DNA of 64,000 bases. Source: Erythroxylum novogranatense (lineage: Eukaryota; Streptophyta; Magnoliopsida; Malpighiales; Erythroxylaceae). This document shows, in pieces, positions 61,000-64,000 of this stretch. Positions within the stretch are counted from its first letter, which is position 1, and every line of letters starts with the position of its first letter. The notes under the pieces are model-generated. The model saw only the letters and a list, made by a program, of their open reading frames with translations, was not told the DNA's origin and made no database searches. A program made the translations under genes and the position numbers. The stretch is from assembly GCA_029891385.1 (NCBI GenBank), contig CM057233.1, positions 37,679,540-37,743,539 of the forward strand. Direction: 5' to 3'.

Positions 61000-62159
61000 G
61001 TAATTAATTAATTCTTTAACGGTGATGCACTCAATATTTTGGCACCCTTATTCTCCTATAAAACTTATAGTTTTGTTAACTACATCCAAATTTGATTTCT
61101 TTTCATTGAGGAAGCATTCAATATTGGAATGGATTAATACTGGTATTGATTTACATAAATTAAATAATGTTTAATTTTATATAATTAAAATTTTCTTGTT
61201 ACAAAAATTAATTAAATTTACATTCTTATTCTTATGCTAGAAAATAAAACAATTTTCTTAAAAATAATATTAAAATTAAAATATAAAAGTAATGTTTGAA
61301 AGATGAAATTAACTAGTAAGTATGAAAATTATTTTAATTTTAGTTCCTATTAAAATCTAGTTTTATATCTAATAAAATTGATCGATACATCTCAATCTTC
61401 TTAAACTTTTAATGGTAGATTTTGGGGAAGAAATTATAGACACATTTTCATACTTTGTATATGGCCTATTGTACTTAATTTTCTATGCAATATTGAGTTT
61501 TAGGGATGTTTATCATGCACTTTTGGAATCCAAAACTCTTGAAGAATCTTTTTCTTTTTTGGTTATGTATAGAAAGATAGAAATAAAATGACAACAATTT
61601 TAGGACTCAATTCAGTTGACCTTGCTAGGTGTAGGTGCTTTTTTCCCCTAGTATTCCAAGCTATTTATTTTGGAATAAAATATGATAACTGAGCTTTGGG
61701 ATGTTGGCGGATGTAAGAAAAATTACTAATTTGACCATTGGCCCAAGTGTTATTTTTTATTATTTAATTAAAACTCCTTTTTAAGGGGAAGGATAGATTG
61801 TTAGTGTTAATGAGTTGGAAGATGATACTTTGCGGGAATGTATGGTTAGGTTCCATTTGTATTTTCTAAATTTGAAACTTTCTACATTACAAATATTCTC
61901 TTAAATGAAAGTATTTGTATTTGGATGGTAGCTCAATATCAATTTCATAAAAAGTTGAAAACCTTATATTCCCCGATGAGATTTTACCCAATGATACGAG
62001 ATCCGTGCATGCATCGGCGGTACCAGCAGTGCGGGTTCGAATTACGGGTTCAAATTCCGGCCAGCAAGCCAATTTAATGATGGCATCTTACGGCATCGAT
62101 GATTCCTAGAATTTCAGTTTTCCTAGGGACCTATTTGCAAAAAGAAAATTTTAACCCTA
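60404..62159. other. intergenic AT-rich sequence
   Basis: It contains the 5' outer part of the RTE LINE (to perhaps 60720), an AC/A-rich microsatellite at 60930-60999, then AT-rich DNA without recognised coding content. At 62030-62065 two B-box-like strings, GGGTTCGAATT and GGGTTCAAATT, lie 15 bp apart, but no A box or cloverleaf could be fitted. Confidence 0.5.
60930..60999. repeat. (AAC)n microsatellite
   Basis: ATAATAACAATAAC leads into about 20 AAC units, interrupted once or twice by AAT. Confidence 0.9.
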
Positions 62160-62500
62160 AAATCTACCCAACCCCCCCCAGACCCACTCGTTACTCTCCT
62201 CTTCTTCTCTCTTCTCGCCACGCTCCGTCCTTCTCCGCCGCGTCCGCCAGATCCGTCTGCTTGTCGCTCTCCCGCCACGTTGCCGCCCTCCTCGCCTGGA
62301 TCTCGACTCGGTGGTCTTCTCATAGTCTTCGGCTCTTCGTTCTTCTCCTCGTCGTCGCCTCGTCGGTCCTCCACTCCAACTTCATCGGTTCTCCTCGCGT
62401 CGTCGATCCTCCACCGTGAGCGAAGCGAGCCTTTCGCCTTGTCCGTCGTCCTCCGACGTCAACCCCAAATTACAGACATCGACCCGGATCTGTGAAGACC
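62160..62500 (+). promoter_or_regulatory. GC-rich promoter / first-exon-like block
   Basis: Composition changes sharply here. TTTTAACCCTAAAATC near 62150 contains a telo-box-like AACCCTAA, common near starts of plant housekeeping genes. Then 300 bp of CT-rich, CpG-containing sequence follows, resembling a plant 5' untranslated exon. A possible donor is GATCT|GTGAAG near 62493, and T-rich intron-like sequence follows. No protein domain was recognised in either strand's ORFs, so the direction and gene identity are inferred only from composition. Confidence 0.4.
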
Positions 62501-63140
62501 GAATGTATTGTTTTATTTTTCATAGATTTTTTACATTAATTGCTTCTGTCATTGTGTTGGTTGTTGGATAATGGTAGATTTGTTGTTAAAAATTGGATGA
62601 CGATGGATTTGTGGTTGTTGTTGCTTCTATTTTTGCGATGGATACCGATGATGAATTGATGATGGATTTGGGTTGAAGACTTGAAGTGTTGCCGTTGAAG
62701 TGAAGTTGTGTAAAAAATGTAAATGGTTGTTTGTGATTTCGGTTGAAATGTTGAATGGCATTCTTGAAGTGAACTTGACATTTTGCATTTTGGTTTTTGG
62801 CATTTTGGATTATGGAAGTTGATTTTGGATTTTGGCATTGAATTGATCCGAATGTCCCATTGGAAAATAAATTTAGAATGGTAATTGTGATTGAATTGTT
62901 GAATTGTGGATGAATGAGATTTATTTTTAATTTGTGCAATTGAATTTAAGATTGAGTTTGATAATTTGATAATCAAAATCAAATTAACATTTAAACCTAA
63001 TTTTAATTGTAAAATTGATAATCAAATGTGAAATAAATAATTAAATGTAAGTTTGTAAAATTAATAATCAAAATCAGTAAAATTGAAAAAAACTTAAATC
63101 ATTAATTGACATATTGTTAATATTTGTTATATGGTAATTC
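62501..63140. other. intron-like T/G-rich sequence
   Basis: T- and G-rich with increasing depletion of C, no recognised coding content. It contains short imperfect repeats of TTTTGGCATTTTGGAT type near 62790-62840. It would be the first intron if the preceding block is an exon. Confidence 0.4.
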
Positions 63141-64000
63141 ATTTTTTATATTTGGGTATTGAATTTTGATAAATAATTAGTTAAGTATAAATTTGGGTAT
63201 TTGGGAATTGGAATTTAATTGAATTAGAATGGATTTGATTTGAATTGGAATGGAATGGAATTGAATTAGAATGTAAATTAAATTGGAATTGAATTGAATT
63301 GTAATGAAATTGAATGGAATTGGAATTGGAATTTGGATTGAAAATTGATTTAATGGAAATGAAATTATGAATGTTTTGTAATTGTTAGGGTTGAAAATTG
63401 TTGTCAATGGAATGAATGGAAATGAAATTATGAATGTTTTGTAATTGTTAGGATTGGAAATTGTTGGGAATGGATTGAATGGAAATGAAATTATGAATGT
63501 TTTGTAATTGTTAGGATTGGAAATTGTTGGGAATGGATTGAATGGAAATGAAATTATGAATGTTTTGTAATTGTTAGGATTGGAAATTGTTGGGAATGGA
63601 TTGAATGGAAATGGAATTATGAATGTTTTGTAATTGTTAGGATTGGAAATTGTTGGGAATGGATTGAATGGAAATGGAATTATGAATGTTTTGTAATTGT
63701 TAGGATTGGAAATTGTTGGGAATGGATTGAATGGAAATGGATTTATGAATGTTTTGTAATTGTTAAGATTGAAAATTGTTGGGAATGGATTGTTTGGAAA
63801 TGGAATTATGAATGTTTTGAAATTGTTAAGATTAAGAATTGTTGGAATTTAATTTAATTGAATTGAATTGAATTGAATGGATTGGATTGGATTGAATGGA
63901 ATTGAATTAAATTGAGTTGATTTGAATTGAATTGGATTGGATTGGATTGGATTAGATTGAATTGGATTGGATTGGATTAGATTGAATTGAATTGAATTGG
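63141..64000. repeat. cytosine-free low-complexity tract
   Basis: Reading base by base, these 860 positions contain only one C (63405) on the + strand. The tract consists of GAATT/GGATT/GGAAT pentamers (63180-63350 and 63850-64000, e.g. GGATTGGATTGGATT) around a 63-bp minisatellite. It continues past the window edge. Confidence 0.95.
63355..63858. repeat. 63-bp minisatellite, eight units
   Basis: Units start GGAAATG at 63355, 63418, 63481, 63544, 63607, 63670, 63733 and 63796, with an exact 63-bp period. Each reads GGAAATGAAATTATGAATG then TTTTGTAATTGTTAGG-type sequence and TTGGGAATGGATTGAAT. Central units differ by at most one or two bases; outer units differ more, as expected for unequal crossing-over within an array. 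Confidence 0.95.

Noticed and set aside
62030..62065. tRNA or SINE at the doubled GGGTTCGAATT-like motif
   Set aside because: There are two B-box-like strings but no A box at the right distance and no cloverleaf.
62536..63407. Asn/Gln/Ile-rich ORFs on the - strand at 62536-63407
   Set aside because: They reflect low-complexity, C-poor sequence and pentamer repeats, not a protein.

Overview
The window is nuclear DNA of a flowering plant, most likely a eudicot. It is AT-rich, with GT-AG introns, two intron-containing plant genes on the + strand, and a dense load of LTR and LINE retrotransposons. The species cannot be determined from the sequence. No bacterial-type feature, CRISPR array, rRNA gene or convincing functional tRNA gene was seen.

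Host genes. (1) A complete LEO1/VIP4 gene (Paf1 complex subunit) occupies 12566-23735. It has 11 coding exons whose phases all join, giving 633 aa. Its 5.2 kb last intron carries a tandem duplication of about 1.55-1.6 kb. (2) A complete cytosolic HSP101/ClpB1 disaggregase gene occupies 36136-39342, with 6 coding exons and 915 aa. It has heat-shock-element-like motifs, a TATA-like box and a probable leader intron upstream. (3) A GC-rich, exon-like block at about 62160-62500 may be the 5' end of a third gene running off the right edge. It is followed by C-poor sequence ending in 860 bases that contain a single cytosine.

Transposon layout. 1-3298 holds LTR debris. 5259-10637 is an essentially full-length but dead L1-type LINE on the - strand with a candidate 7-bp target duplication. 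About 25.5-35.28 kb is a Tat-lineage Ty3/gypsy derivative (+). It keeps gag and protease, has lost reverse transcriptase, RNase H and the integrase core, and carries a 63/79-bp minisatellite and an antisense accessory ORF. That ORF is split by a 2075-bp solo LTR with a perfect CAGCA duplication. The Tat 3' LTR ends about 160 bp upstream of the first heat-shock element of HSP101.

40.2-60.4 kb is a nest at least three levels deep. An RTE-type LINE (-) was split by a non-autonomous LTR element with a tRNA-Asp-type primer site (40822-58870). That element was split by a Tekay/Del-like chromovirus with a tRNA-iMet primer site (45547-57700, perfect TGATT duplication). The left LTR of the chromovirus has had its core replaced by a block bounded by small foldback repeats whose centre looks tRNA-derived.

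The two genes have related themes only in the broad sense: VIP4 acts in transcription elongation and HSP101 in heat-stress protein disaggregation. Nothing shows them working as a unit. The most unusual observations are the cytosine-free tract at the right end, the foldback repeats with A-box/B-box-like cores, and the swapped LTR core they bound. No new multi-gene system was found.
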